25,311 nucleotides of DNA from Mariniphaga sp041687215 (GCF_041687215.1 NZ_JAWLCI010000071.1:1-25311), one strand, 5' to 3'; positions 1 through 7,931 are shown, numbered from the stretch's first letter. Numbers and translations: made by a program. The notes: generated by a model from the sequence alone, not told the origin.

Positions 1-29
1 TAAATTTATCCCAAAGAAAAAGCTGTTGC

Positions 30-65
30 TTTGGTGATTGTCTCCAATGTTTTGGTGATTATCTC
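30..65. promoter_or_regulatory. 21-bp-spaced direct repeat, possible operator
   Basis: The 15-bp word TTTGGTGATTRTCTC occurs at 30-44 and again at 51-65, exactly 21 bp apart, with one difference. It lies just downstream of the stop codon of the minus-strand hybrid kinase. A minus-strand gene lying beyond the left window edge would therefore have its promoter here. Two direct repeats two helical turns apart is the usual geometry of an AraC-family operator, and the neighbouring kinase ends in an AraC-type domain. That this is its target is inference. Confidence 0.4.
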
Positions 66-70
66 AAATC

Positions 71-2344
71 TTAATGAGATATTCCGGATTTGCTGATTTC
101 GCTCGGTGCAAAACTAAATTCCTCGTGGAAAGCACTACTGAAATGGGAAAGGTTTTTGAAACCGGATGCCAGTGCAGCTTCGGTAACATTTTTGCCTTCA
201 AATTCAATCATCTGTTTTGCTTTTTGCAGGCGATACGATCGAATGTGTTGACCCAGGGATTTATTTGTCAGTGCAGAAAATTTACGGTACAACTGGGCCC
301 GGCTCATATTCAGCGCACGATAAACTTGTGTTATACCGAATTCTTCGTCCGATAAATTTTCATCCAGCAGGCTATTTATTTTGATGATAAAATCCAGTTG
401 CCGCCGGTAACCTGCACTCTTTATTTCAGCATGTGCATTTGTGGCTGCGAGTTTTGCCTGCATTTTGCGCCGCGATTCAAAAAGATTTCGAAGGCGCAGT
501 TTTAAATCTTTCTCATCAAACGGCTTTACGAGGTATTGATCGGCGCCAATTTCCAGTCCTTCTATTTTGCTGACATAATCTCCGCGTGCCGTTAAAATCA
601 TCACAGGGATATGATCGGTACGGAAATCGTTTCGCAGTTGCCGGAGCAATTCAAATCCATCCATTTTTGGCATCATCACATCGGAAAGAATTATATCAGG
701 AATTATCTGTTGCGCTTTTTCCAGGCCTTCCATTCCGTTATTTGCCAGCTCAATTGTGTAATCTTCGTGCAATACTTCCACCAGGTATTCCACCACATCT
801 GCATTATCCTCCACAATTAACAGAATGGGATTGGATGATTTCTTTAAAGAATTAATCCGGAATGATTTTTCATGAGCATCAATTCCTGTTTCGAATTGAT
901 CAATCGTAAATTCAGGATGCAGTATATCTGCATCATCTGCCTTTTTTGCAGTATTTGATAAAGGCAGAATGATTTTGAACCTGGAACCCAAACCCGGCTC
1001 GCTTTCCAAACGAATTTCCCCTTTTATCAATTGCACCATTTGCCGGGTGAGTGATAATCCCAGTCCGGTGCCCGGGGTTTGAATATCCTCATCCGGGACC
1101 TGGTAAAAACGTTCAAAAATACGTTCGTGCAGTTCAACCGGAATGCCTTTCCCTGTATCAGCGACTTCAATTACTACAGATTGTTTGTTGTTTATAATTT
1201 TGTCGGTTACCGAAACTGTCACCTCTCCTCCCGGAGGAGTAAATTTTATAGCATTGGAGAGCAGATTGGAAACAGCATGGAATACAATTCCCTTGTCGAA
1301 ATCGGCAATTAGCGGGCTATCTTTTTGATTGAATGCCAATTCGATTTTCTTTTTTTGCGCCAGGCTTTGAAAAGATGCGGTTAAATGTCTTACATATTTT
1401 CTGAGATCGCCCTGGATTAAATCCAAACGCATGCTTCCGGCCTCCAGTTTGGATATATTCAGCATTTGATTGACAAGCCGTAGCAAAATACTGCTCTGCT
1501 TTTTAATTTTCGCCGGACCGTGCTGACGCCAATACCCTGTATTTTGTTCCATATGATCAGCAATGCCCTGAATGACCGTTAACGGAGTCCTGAACTCATG
1601 CGAAACATTGGTATATAAAAGTGTTTTGGCTTCGTCAATTTTACGCAATTTCTCGGCTTCGGCTTTTTCATACTTGTTTTTATCTTTCATGAATAAAATG
1701 ACAATGAACAGGATGCAGGCATTTATCCAAAGTGCAAGCCCTACAAATGAAATTGTATTTTCGCGCGGGGTAATGTAATCCGGTGTGGTTAGCGACGATT
1801 GAAAAATACCGACTACCACTATTGTTGCGCAGTAAAGAATAAACATGCCGATTGACCAGCGCAGATTGCCGGCCAGCACCGAGCCCATGGCGCAATTCAT
1901 TCCAATAAAAATAAACCCCATTGATGTTGTAAGTCCGCCGGTATGAAGCATCATGAACATTGCTGTTATCGTATAAACGGAAAAAATGGCATTTATAACT
2001 ATGTCAAACCGTTTTACACGCTTTAATAACGGAAAGCCAACAATGTACCCTGCAATAAATATAACGCCGCCCCACCACATTGGCCACATTTGCACCACAA
2101 AAAAAAAGTGAACACATGAAATTAAAACAAATACACAGGTAACTAAAAACCATATCCAGGCCCAGCGTTTGCGAAGTTGGGCTTCCGGTTCCAAACGTGG
2201 ATCTGCAAGATACCGGTCAATCCGGGCAATTGTTATTTCCCCTATTTTGTTAATCCATCTTTTCACCTTATAATATATGTTTACTTGTTTAAAACCACGA
2301 AACACGTAATACAAGTTAATGCTTATTAGAATATTAATCAACAA
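71..2344 (-). CDS. Hybrid two-component sensor kinase / response regulator / AraC-type regulator
   Basis: This is a one-protein phosphorelay of the type common in Bacteroidota. After a basic N-terminus there are about six membrane segments (roughly residues 62-219) and no large periplasmic sensor, so the signal is probably read in the membrane. A HisKA domain follows with SHEFRTPL (His249), then an HATPase with the N box near 370, DTGKG at 396-400 and GTGLGL at 425-430. The receiver has Asp555 in LSDVMMP and Lys607 in VKPF. The C-terminal AraC HTH pair spans about 650-755. The start is uncertain: the position used is a TTG, with in-frame TTG (2314) and GTG (2305) alternatives and no ATG before the first membrane segment. 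A TATAAAATAATTTG stretch just upstream could be the promoter. The target is probably the gene left of the window, behind the repeat at 30-65. Confidence 0.9.
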   Translation of the reverse strand: MLINILISINLYYVFRGFKQVNIYYKVKRWINKIGEITIARIDRYLADPRLEPEAQLRKRWAWIWFLVTCVFVLISCVHFFFVVQMWPMWWGGVIFIAGYIVGFPLLKRVKRFDIVINAIFSVYTITAMFMMLHTGGLTTSMGFIFIGMNCAMGSVLAGNLRWSIGMFILYCATIVVVGIFQSSLTTPDYITPRENTISFVGLALWINACILFIVILFMKDKNKYEKAEAEKLRKIDEAKTLLYTNVSHEFRTPLTVIQGIADHMEQNTGYWRQHGPAKIKKQSSILLRLVNQMLNISKLEAGSMRLDLIQGDLRKYVRHLTASFQSLAQKKKIELAFNQKDSPLIADFDKGIVFHAVSNLLSNAIKFTPPGGEVTVSVTDKIINNKQSVVIEVADTGKGIPVELHERIFERFYQVPDEDIQTPGTGLGLSLTRQMVQLIKGEIRLESEPGLGSRFKIILPLSNTAKKADDADILHPEFTIDQFETGIDAHEKSFRINSLKKSSNPILLIVEDNADVVEYLVEVLHEDYTIELANNGMEGLEKAQQIIPDIILSDVMMPKMDGFELLRQLRNDFRTDHIPVMILTARGDYVSKIEGLEIGADQYLVKPFDEKDLKLRLRNLFESRRKMQAKLAATNAHAEIKSAGYRRQLDFIIKINSLLDENLSDEEFGITQVYRALNMSRAQLYRKFSALTNKSLGQHIRSYRLQKAKQMIEFEGKNVTEAALASGFKNLSHFSSAFHEEFSFAPSEISKSGISH

Positions 2345-2559
2345 GCAGCCAAATTATTTTATAGACTGACAGGAAGGTTGTGAAGCTTAATCAGGGTTAC
2401 GACTCTATTTAATTACACTTATGACAGTGGCAAAACGACAATTTGGGCGATAGGTTGATTTTTCTCATTTCCCGGATTTTGTTTTAAAATCAGCGCAATG
2501 CTGCATACGTTAACCATAAGGCAGCCATGAAAGTTTCAACCAGCAGCAGGAGATAAATT
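2345..2559. other. Gene-free stretch
   Basis: This stretch lies between the start of the hybrid kinase and the 3' element of the beta-helix lipoprotein. I see no ORF with a recognisable product and no strong hairpin or repeat. It probably holds the kinase promoter close to 2345-2400. Confidence 0.5.
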
Positions 2560-2670
2560 AAAAACCCCTCCATTCAAATCAAACCAAATAACCGGTGCAA
2601 CCAAAAAATGGAGGGGAAAAACCTTCAACACAAAGCGGAACCAGTGGATTAAATCAATAGAGTTGGATCC
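2560..2670 (-). terminator. Structured 3' UTR element, copy 1 (terminator hairpin plus second hairpin)
   Basis: In minus-strand orientation the transcript of the beta-helix lipoprotein first meets a small hairpin. Its arms are 2637-2643 and 2664-2670, with one internal mismatch. It then meets a longer stem, 2565-2574 paired with 2607-2616 (CCCCTCCATT / AATGGAGGGG), followed by five U residues. This is the layout of an intrinsic terminator, but with an unusually long loop of about 32 nt. The loop is almost identical in the copies near 4181 and 7221. The loop of the small hairpin holds GTGGATTAAATCA (2644-2656, plus strand), whose complement occurs in the leader of the same gene. Confidence 0.7.
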
Positions 2671-2710
2671 CACCCAGTTTCTCGAAATATAATTTGGCGG
2701 AAATATTTTT

Positions 2711-3997
2711 TCATTCATCACATTCCCTGCCTTCACCAATAATGTTAGTAGGCTCAAGAGCACCTGGGCCTCCAATAACCTGGTTGGCATTATTCTTTAT
2801 TTGAGAATTCGTTAATCTGTTTAACCAGATGGTACAATTAAAGGGAGGTTGAGGAACTACGCCACACAGGTCGTTATCTTTTACAATCCAGTTCTCTCCT
2901 CCATTTATGGCACCTGCCCCTCCGATACCACCAAACATACTACTTCCCACGAAAGTATTATTTTTAATCTCTACATTATTCACATTTTGTATTCCCACTC
3001 CCAATCCAAGCGTATACTCAAAATGGATTCTGTTGTTCTTAACAGATGAAACCCCGTCGGGGCCTTCTGGTATTTCTTCCAATGGATTTTGCTTCAGCAT
3101 GACAACACCAAGTTTACTGTCTTCAATATCATTATTTAGGATTGTCCAGCTATGGTTAAGGAAAGAATAGATACCATAAACGCAAGATTTTAAACTTGAA
3201 TTTTTAACAGTTACTGTTGCATCATCACCATAGAAAGCAAAGGGCGTGATACACCCGGCCGCATTCTCGATATATACATTTTTAGCTTCAAACGTTCCGT
3301 TTGATAGTCCATAAGCAGTTAAGCCGTGAAAAATGCTAAGGCCTTCATTTAAATACTTTTCATCTTTTTCGCCTGTTATACTAATATTTTTATAAAGTAC
3401 ATTTAAATCTATAGGATTTGCTAAATCATTATCCAGTTTGGTATAGAATACATTGATTGCCTGCAACGAATTAAATTCCTTCTCTTTATCTGAGTTTTTC
3501 CACCGCAAATACGGTGTAGTTGGTTCACTCACAACAATCGACAAGTCAGATACCGTCACTGTTCGTTCATCGTCAGTAAAGTCATGAGGAAAACAAAACA
3601 TAAAACCTCCGTCATTCTCCTCGAATGTCCAATTAATTTTAGGACATCCACTTACATCAAATAACTCTCCCGGCACAGTTTGAATAGTTGTTTCATTCAC
3701 CCCAGAGCCTCTAAGATTTCCGTTAAAATCTTTGCGAATAATACTTTTATGTAGGTAAAACAGGCCTTCAGCAAGTTGCACAATTTCTCCCGAACCGGCA
3801 TTCTGTAAAGCATCGTTGATATTATTCCAATCTTCTTCAGCTTTTACAAGTACATCGGCAGCCATACTTGGCATTACTTTAATTTTTGCTTTTTTAAGCT
3901 CTAACTGAGTTTCTTCAAAAAATTCATCTGTTTTGTTACATGCTGCAACCAGGCTGATTACAGCAATAATAAAAAATAGTCTTACTAATGTTTTCAT
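2711..3997 (-). CDS. Lipoprotein with right-handed parallel beta-helix
   Basis: A lipoprotein signal (MKTLVRLFF..., lipobox VAAC, Cys20) is followed by the tether NKTDEFFEE...ELKKAK shared with neighbouring genes, so it should sit on the outer membrane, probably surface-exposed. The mature part resembles pectate-lyase-superfamily beta-helices. It opens with NINDALQNAGSGEIVQLAEG, where a repetitive polysaccharide-lyase-like helix begins, and continues with many Asn-rich turns such as VKNNRIHF, VEIKNNTF and WIVKDNDL. No catalytic set can be assigned, so lyase, hydrolase or adhesive function is open. The anchor and about 110 bp around the start are almost identical in DNA to the gene at 4385-4891, while the bodies are unrelated. 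It has its own triple-repeat promoter and a terminator at 2560-2670. Confidence 0.85.
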   Translation of the reverse strand: MKTLVRLFFIIAVISLVAACNKTDEFFEETQLELKKAKIKVMPSMAADVLVKAEEDWNNINDALQNAGSGEIVQLAEGLFYLHKSIIRKDFNGNLRGSGVNETTIQTVPGELFDVSGCPKINWTFEENDGGFMFCFPHDFTDDERTVTVSDLSIVVSEPTTPYLRWKNSDKEKEFNSLQAINVFYTKLDNDLANPIDLNVLYKNISITGEKDEKYLNEGLSIFHGLTAYGLSNGTFEAKNVYIENAAGCITPFAFYGDDATVTVKNSSLKSCVYGIYSFLNHSWTILNNDIEDSKLGVVMLKQNPLEEIPEGPDGVSSVKNNRIHFEYTLGLGVGIQNVNNVEIKNNTFVGSSMFGGIGGAGAINGGENWIVKDNDLCGVVPQPPFNCTIWLNRLTNSQIKNNANQVIGGPGALEPTNIIGEGRECDE

Positions 3998-4136
3998 AAT
4001 CGTTAATTTTTAAGTTAAACAATGCGGATTTAAAATGATTTAATCCACCTGTAATTTCGGGAGAAAAAGCAGGCAGAGCATATCAATTATGTTGCTGAAA
4101 GTTTCAATTTTTTGCCAATTGCTGCAATTATGTTGC
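3998..4136 (-). promoter_or_regulatory. Leader and triple-repeat operator A
   Basis: Boxes lie at 4088-4095 (TATGTTGC), 4108-4115 (TTTTTTGC, degenerate) and 4129-4136 (TATGTTGC), at 20- and 21-bp steps. The nearest is 90 bp from the ATG at 3997. Between boxes and gene lies an imperfect palindrome (4026-4046, GGATTTAAA...TTTAATCC) probably in the 5' UTR, and the sequence TTTCGGGAGAAAA shared with the leaders at 4892 and 8567. No convincing -33 box is visible, as expected if an activator replaces it. Confidence 0.6.
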
Positions 4137-4180
4137 CGGAGATGGTAAAAAAGATACATGAGGACAAGTTTGTGTGCAAT

Positions 4181-4290
4181 AAAAAACTCCTCCATTCAAA
4201 TCAAACCAAATGACCGGTGCAACCAAAGAATGGAGGAGAAAACTTCGATTTTTTGGAAGCCAATGGATTAAATCATTAATTGAATTGGCT
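4181..4290 (-). terminator. Structured 3' UTR element, copy 2
   Basis: Terminator stem CTCCTCCATTC (4187-4197) pairs with GAATGGAGGAG (4228-4238) and is followed on the minus strand by six U residues. Relative to copies 1 and 3 one C-G pair has become T-A on both arms, a compensatory change. The second hairpin (4258-4264 with 4284-4290, AGCCAAT/ATTGGCT) keeps its fold with almost entirely different stem bases. Its loop holds TGGATTAAATCA (4264-4275). The element serves the 168-residue lipoprotein gene. Confidence 0.7.
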
Positions 4291-4323
4291 CCCGACACAG
4301 TTTAGTGATATTCACTTTTTAGT

Positions 4324-4374
4324 TTACCTTTTCCCTTTAACAAGAGCCAACTTTCCTTGCCGGATTGTTTGATC
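4324..4374 (-). pseudogene. Relic C-terminus of a GGTGRF-barrel lipoprotein
   Basis: Reading the minus strand in a different frame from the gene above it, this stretch encodes DQTIRQGKLALVKGKR and a stop. The intact barrel protein at 7973 ends DQTHHRFYGKITLVKGKK and that at 7356 ends GEITLVKGKK. The match is at the exact C-terminus, followed by a stop at the same place and then by the same 3' UTR element. I infer that a barrel-type payload once occupied this locus and was replaced or overrun by the present 168-residue reading frame. Confidence 0.6.
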
Positions 4375-4384
4375 TTGTAAACAT

Positions 4385-4891
4385 TTAATTTTCTGGCGGA
4401 CAAATGCCTTTTGTCAGCATAAATGTTAGATTCACCCAGTCTACTTCAAAAAACATAATTACATGAGTACCTTTGTTTCCCTTGGCGTGTGTGCGAGTAA
4501 ACATAGTTGCTATCTCTTCATTTTCACCGAAAGTTACTTTGTTAATCTCGTTTATTTTAAATATCTCACCCGTCGATTGACTTGTAAGTGTTCCTTTGAC
4601 ATGAACAATCACCCATACAAATTTGCCATTAATAATGTGTGCTGTTGCATGTGCATAAAGATTTTCACCTCCTACTCCATCTTCTCCTACTTCCAAATAA
4701 TCAACTTCTTCACCGTCACATATTATTGGTGTCGCATATCCAGGTGGCATTTCGAAGTTAATGGTTCTGGAATCGGCAGATTTCAACTGGTTGTCAGTCA
4801 TATTTCCTTCCGGAAATTCATCTGTTTTGTTGCATCCTGCAACCAGGCTGATTACAGCCATAATAAAAAATAGTCTTACTAATGTTTTCAT
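4385..4891 (-). CDS. Small lipoprotein, unknown payload
   Basis: The lipoprotein signal differs by only two residues from that of the beta-helix gene downstream (lipobox VAGC, Cys20), and the tether NKTDEFPEG...LKSA is also shared. The mature domain of about 130 residues is beta-rich, with THAKGNKGTHVIMFFEVDW near the end. I do not recognise the family, and it lacks the GGTGRF motif of the other small lipoproteins. A relic barrel C-terminus lies out of frame directly behind the stop, so this payload may have replaced a barrel. It has its own four-box promoter and follows the AraC-TPR regulator gene, whose stop is about 180 bp upstream. Confidence 0.8.
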   Translation of the reverse strand: MKTLVRLFFIMAVISLVAGCNKTDEFPEGNMTDNQLKSADSRTINFEMPPGYATPIICDGEEVDYLEVGEDGVGGENLYAHATAHIINGKFVWVIVHVKGTLTSQSTGEIFKINEINKVTFGENEEIATMFTRTHAKGNKGTHVIMFFEVDWVNLTFMLTKGICPPEN

Positions 4892-5051
4892 AATCGTTAA
4901 TTTTAAAATTAAACAATGCGGATTTATATTTATTTAATCCACAACCAATTTCGGGAGAAAATGCAGGCTATGCATAGCAACTATGTTGCTAAAAGTTTCA
5001 AATTTCCTGCAAATTGATGTAATCATGTTGCATGAATATAAATTATGTTGT
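4892..5051 (-). promoter_or_regulatory. Leader and four-box operator B
   Basis: Boxes lie at 4982-4989 (TATGTTGC), 5003-5010 (TTTCCTGC), 5024-5031 (CATGTTGC) and 5044-5051 (TATGTTGT), at 21, 21 and 20 bp. The last box ends 23 bp from the stop codon of the AraC-TPR gene. The first box is 90 bp from the ATG at 4891. An imperfect palindrome at 4920-4940 sits in the presumed 5' UTR. No terminator separates the regulator gene from this array. Confidence 0.6.
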
Positions 5052-5074
5052 TTGTGGGTTTAACCTGCCGTTTT

Positions 5075-6964
5075 TTAATGAGTAAAATCAATATCCTCCA
5101 GGTTCGTTTTTCTTATGAGCTCTTTAAATCTGGGTTCTGAGCGAATATTATCAAATTCTTTTTCACCTAAAGCCCTTATAAGGCCTGTAAGACCACTTTC
5201 AAAAGAGCGCTCCAGGTAAGTTATTGCCGAATCTTTTTCATTAATAACTGAATAAAAAGCAGCCATTTCATTAAGGTATATTTCATTTTTTTCCAATTTA
5301 AATGCAATGATAAAACGTATAAATCCATCATTCCCTTTTTCAGCATAAATGCTGTCAACCATTTCAGGGGTTACTCCTGATGAGATTTTGGACTGAAGAT
5401 TTTTAAATTCTTCTATAATTTTTGTGATATTGTTTTGCCTGAGATAAGCATAAAAATTCCTCCTAAAATGTCCTCTTTCATTTCCATCAATATGAAAAAG
5501 TTTATCCGCCATTTCGAGCGCTTTGTCATAATTGCCTTCTCTGCTATACAAGTAATACTTAAACCAAACTAAATGTCTGTCGTTTGGATCTAATTCAAGC
5601 GCTTTGTTAAGGTAAAAGTGGGATTCCTCCTCTTTCCCAATTACAGTAAGGTATTGTGCATACAAATGATAAGCCCGCGGATATTGGGGATTGAGTGTCA
5701 TGGCCAGTTTAAGTTCTTTCTCTGCTGTCTCCCAATCATTATCGAAATGAATGGCTATTCCCCCTAAAGTTGCATGTGCTTCGGCAAGGTTTTTATCGAT
5801 ACTTAACGCTTTTAAAGCATAAGCCCTGCTTTTGGGAATACCCTCATCCCTTATAAATTTGCCAAACCCTGTGCCGGTAAAATAAACGTCAGCTAATCCG
5901 GCATAAGCCTGACAATAATTTGAATCGAGTTCAAGCGCTTTGTTGTGGTATTCCAGGCTTTTCTGAAAACCTTCTTTCGTTCTTAACTGATGGTAAAACC
6001 GACCTTGCAGGTATAAATCATACGCTTCCGGATTATCAGTATATCTTTTTTCTATTTGCTCAATTTCCTGAGGTGAAAGAACCGTTTCCAAATTCGATGC
6101 AACCAGTTTGGCAATTTCGCTTTGCAGATTAAAAATATCATCGAGTTCCCTGTCAAAACTTTCCGACCAGACATGAATTCCATTGTAATCATTTAATTGA
6201 ATAATGATTTTTACCCTCTTTTCAAACTTTTGCACACTTCCCTCAATGATATATGAAACACCAAGTTCTTTGGAAATTTGTGCCAATGATTTTTCACTGT
6301 TTCTGTATTTTTCAGTTGAGGTTCGGGAAATAATCCTAAAGTCTTCAATGTGGGATAAATGATTTAGCATATCATCCATAATTCCATCGGCAAAATATTT
6401 GTTTTCCGAATCATCACTCAGGTTCTTGAATGGCAGCACAGCAATAGATTTTTCCAAATCAGGTTTCCCTGATTCTTCAAAAAAATACTTATTTGCCAGA
6501 AACAGCAATGGAACAAAAAGCAGAACAAGTCCCCACACCATCAACTTTCTATTCCGGAAAAACTTTTTTTTGTTTTCCTCTATTTCCGAAGAGCTTGTTA
6601 AATCCTGATTTTTATCCGGCTCATCAGCGTGTCTGGCATATTCTCCGGGTGGATACCCAAAATAATCGTGAAAGCTTTTTATGAAATAAGAAGGGCTTCC
6701 AAATCCCACTTTGTATGCTATTTCAGAACCTGTAAGATTCCCCTCTTCCAACAATTCTTTTGCTTTTTCAAGCCTTACCTCCCTGATAAACTGGCTGACT
6801 GATTTATTGGAAAAGGTTTTTAATCTGCGGTGGATATGCGAACGGCTCAAACCCGATATTTGTGCCAATTCATTTACCCCGAACTGTTCGTTGTGAAAGT
6901 TCGCTTTAACGATTTCTCTCAGCCGGCTGATAAAATCATTTCCGTTATGGGTTGCACCGGTCAT
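5075..6964 (-). CDS. Membrane-anchored AraC-type regulator with TolB-like and TPR domains
   Basis: An N-terminal AraC-type double HTH (about residues 10-112, with LSRSHIHRRLK and VGFGSPSYFIKSFHDYFGYPPGEY) is followed by a basic stretch, NKKKFFRNRK. One transmembrane helix (about 141-158) comes next. A TolB-N/FlgO-like domain starting KSIAVLPFKNLSDD then covers about 172-300, and tetratricopeptide repeats run from about 310 to 600. The positive residues before the helix place the HTH inside and the TolB/TPR part outside the inner membrane, the topology of ToxR and CadC. I infer direct transcriptional control by an envelope signal, without phosphorylation. The likely targets are the 21-bp-repeat promoters, the nearest one directly behind its stop. 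Its first 30 residues and its promoter closely match the paralogue at 14767. Confidence 0.85.
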   Translation of the reverse strand: MTGATHNGNDFISRLREIVKANFHNEQFGVNELAQISGLSRSHIHRRLKTFSNKSVSQFIREVRLEKAKELLEEGNLTGSEIAYKVGFGSPSYFIKSFHDYFGYPPGEYARHADEPDKNQDLTSSSEIEENKKKFFRNRKLMVWGLVLLFVPLLFLANKYFFEESGKPDLEKSIAVLPFKNLSDDSENKYFADGIMDDMLNHLSHIEDFRIISRTSTEKYRNSEKSLAQISKELGVSYIIEGSVQKFEKRVKIIIQLNDYNGIHVWSESFDRELDDIFNLQSEIAKLVASNLETVLSPQEIEQIEKRYTDNPEAYDLYLQGRFYHQLRTKEGFQKSLEYHNKALELDSNYCQAYAGLADVYFTGTGFGKFIRDEGIPKSRAYALKALSIDKNLAEAHATLGGIAIHFDNDWETAEKELKLAMTLNPQYPRAYHLYAQYLTVIGKEEESHFYLNKALELDPNDRHLVWFKYYLYSREGNYDKALEMADKLFHIDGNERGHFRRNFYAYLRQNNITKIIEEFKNLQSKISSGVTPEMVDSIYAEKGNDGFIRFIIAFKLEKNEIYLNEMAAFYSVINEKDSAITYLERSFESGLTGLIRALGEKEFDNIRSEPRFKELIRKTNLEDIDFTH

Positions 6965-7025
6965 TTTGGTTTTTTAAAACACTGGTTATTACTGTTTTTA
7001 TTAAGAAAAGTTACGAATTTTTTTG
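6965..7025 (-). promoter_or_regulatory. Regulator promoter, duplicated
   Basis: About 60 bp upstream of the start are nearly the same as at 16918-16978: GGTTTTTTAAAACACTG followed by AAGAAAAGTTACGAA on the plus strand. In gene orientation the shared core reads CGTAACTTTTCTTAA, a TAnnTTTG-like -7 box. No TATGTTGC box is present, so the two regulators share a control different from that of their supposed targets. Confidence 0.5.
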
Positions 7026-7087
7026 GAAGTGATTACCGGAATTTTTTAATGACTGATTTTTTAAATTTTATTTGGAACCAGAAAATT

Positions 7088-7135
7088 GCCACAGATTCAC
7101 AGATTCAACGTATTGAATCATTAGAAATCTGTGGC
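7088..7135. repeat. 48-bp double-stem cruciform
   Basis: Outer arms GCCACAGATT (7088-7097) and AATCTGTGGC (7126-7135) enclose inner arms GATTCAA (7102-7108) and TTGAATC (7113-7119) around CGTA. It lies in the spacer between the regulator gene and the barrel lipoprotein 3' element. Words such as CACAGATTCACAGATT are, as far as I recall, frequent in intergenic DNA of Bacteroidota, so this may be a REP-like element. The T-rich flank to the right could make it a plus-strand terminator, but no plus-strand gene ends here. Confidence 0.6.
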
Positions 7136-7220
7136 ATAATTTGTTTTTTGCAGAATCAGGAGAATTTGTTACATATCAGCAAATTTCACCATTAGGGAAT
7201 TAAACTCCCGCAATTTCAAT

Positions 7221-7335
7221 AAAAACCCCTCCATTCAAATCAAACCAAATAACCGGTGCAACCAAAGAATGGAGGGGAAAAACCTATATCACTCAACGGA
7301 ACCTGTGGATTAAACCAAAAGAGTTCCGGGTTCCG
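7221..7335 (-). terminator. Structured 3' UTR element, copy 3
   Basis: Terminator stem CCCCTCCATTC (7226-7236) pairs with GAATGGAGGGG (7267-7277), with five U residues following on the minus strand. The 30-nt loop is the same as in the other two copies apart from single changes. The second hairpin, CGGAACC (7297-7303) with GGTTCCG (7329-7335), again has different stem bases but the same loop word GTGGATTAAACCA (7305-7317). It ends the two-gene barrel lipoprotein operon 7356-8566. Confidence 0.7.
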
Positions 7336-7355
7336 CAGGAACGGTTTTCAGGGTT

Positions 7356-7931
7356 TTATTTTTTGCCTTTTACCAGGGTAATTTCACCAGCCCAATGATG
7401 GAACGAATTTTCAGGATAGGAATCCCTGTTGTAATCGTCGGTCCAGCCGTTGCCAGTTGCCCCTTCAAATTTGCCGGTACCTCCTAATATTACAAAAGGA
7501 TCTTTAAAATAGGAATTCACATCCTCCGGGTGATAATCCAATTTTCCGTTCAGAACCTGACCTGCAACTGAAACAAATAGTTTGTCCCCGTTAGCAGCAA
7601 CAAAATAAGCCTCAATATGTCCAAAGGGATATTCACCCGTTTCATTGTTAACGCAGAAATCAAAGTAATGCGTAAACTTGCCAAGATGGGTGCCTGTCCC
7701 GCCGCCTTCATTAAAAATACGAATCATGGGATAATCACCGCACATTTCAACATCAACTCCAGATGTCGGTAAGTAATTACCAACAAAATCAGCTTTAAAC
7801 GGCACGGTTACCTCAACCTGTGCTTTTTTCAACTCAGGAGTTTCATTTTCGAAGAACTCCCCGGTTTTTTCACAGCCGGCTAAGAGTCCAAATAATGCTG
7901 CAAAAAAGAAAATTTTTAAAAATGTTTTCAT
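7356..7931 (-). CDS. Small barrel lipoprotein (GGTGRF type)
   Basis: Lipobox LAGC (Cys20) is followed by EKTGEFFENETPELKKAQ, the shared tether with acidic residues that may act as a surface-export signal. The mature part carries the pattern THLGKFTHYF, VAANGDKLFV, GGTGKFEGATG and a final GEITLVKGKK. This pattern is shared with the genes at 7973, 12847 and 13467, and looks like the allene-oxide-cyclase-like beta-barrel fold seen in small secreted bacterial proteins. Ligand and role are unknown. It is a tandem duplicate of the gene 41 bp upstream. It has no operator array of its own, so the two are likely one operon. Confidence 0.8.
   Translation of the reverse strand: MKTFLKIFFFAALFGLLAGCEKTGEFFENETPELKKAQVEVTVPFKADFVGNYLPTSGVDVEMCGDYPMIRIFNEGGGTGTHLGKFTHYFDFCVNNETGEYPFGHIEAYFVAANGDKLFVSVAGQVLNGKLDYHPEDVNSYFKDPFVILGGTGKFEGATGNGWTDDYNRDSYPENSFHHWAGEITLVKGKK

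Noticed and set aside
4463..4873. Plus-strand frame of 136 codons opposite the 168-residue lipoprotein gene
   Set aside because: It lies entirely antisense to a gene with a clear lipoprotein signal and has no recognisable domain of its own; it is a shadow of the AT-rich coding strand.
6830..7195. Plus-strand frame of 121 codons across the regulator start
   Set aside because: It spans the regulator HTH region, its promoter and the cruciform, and shows no family features.
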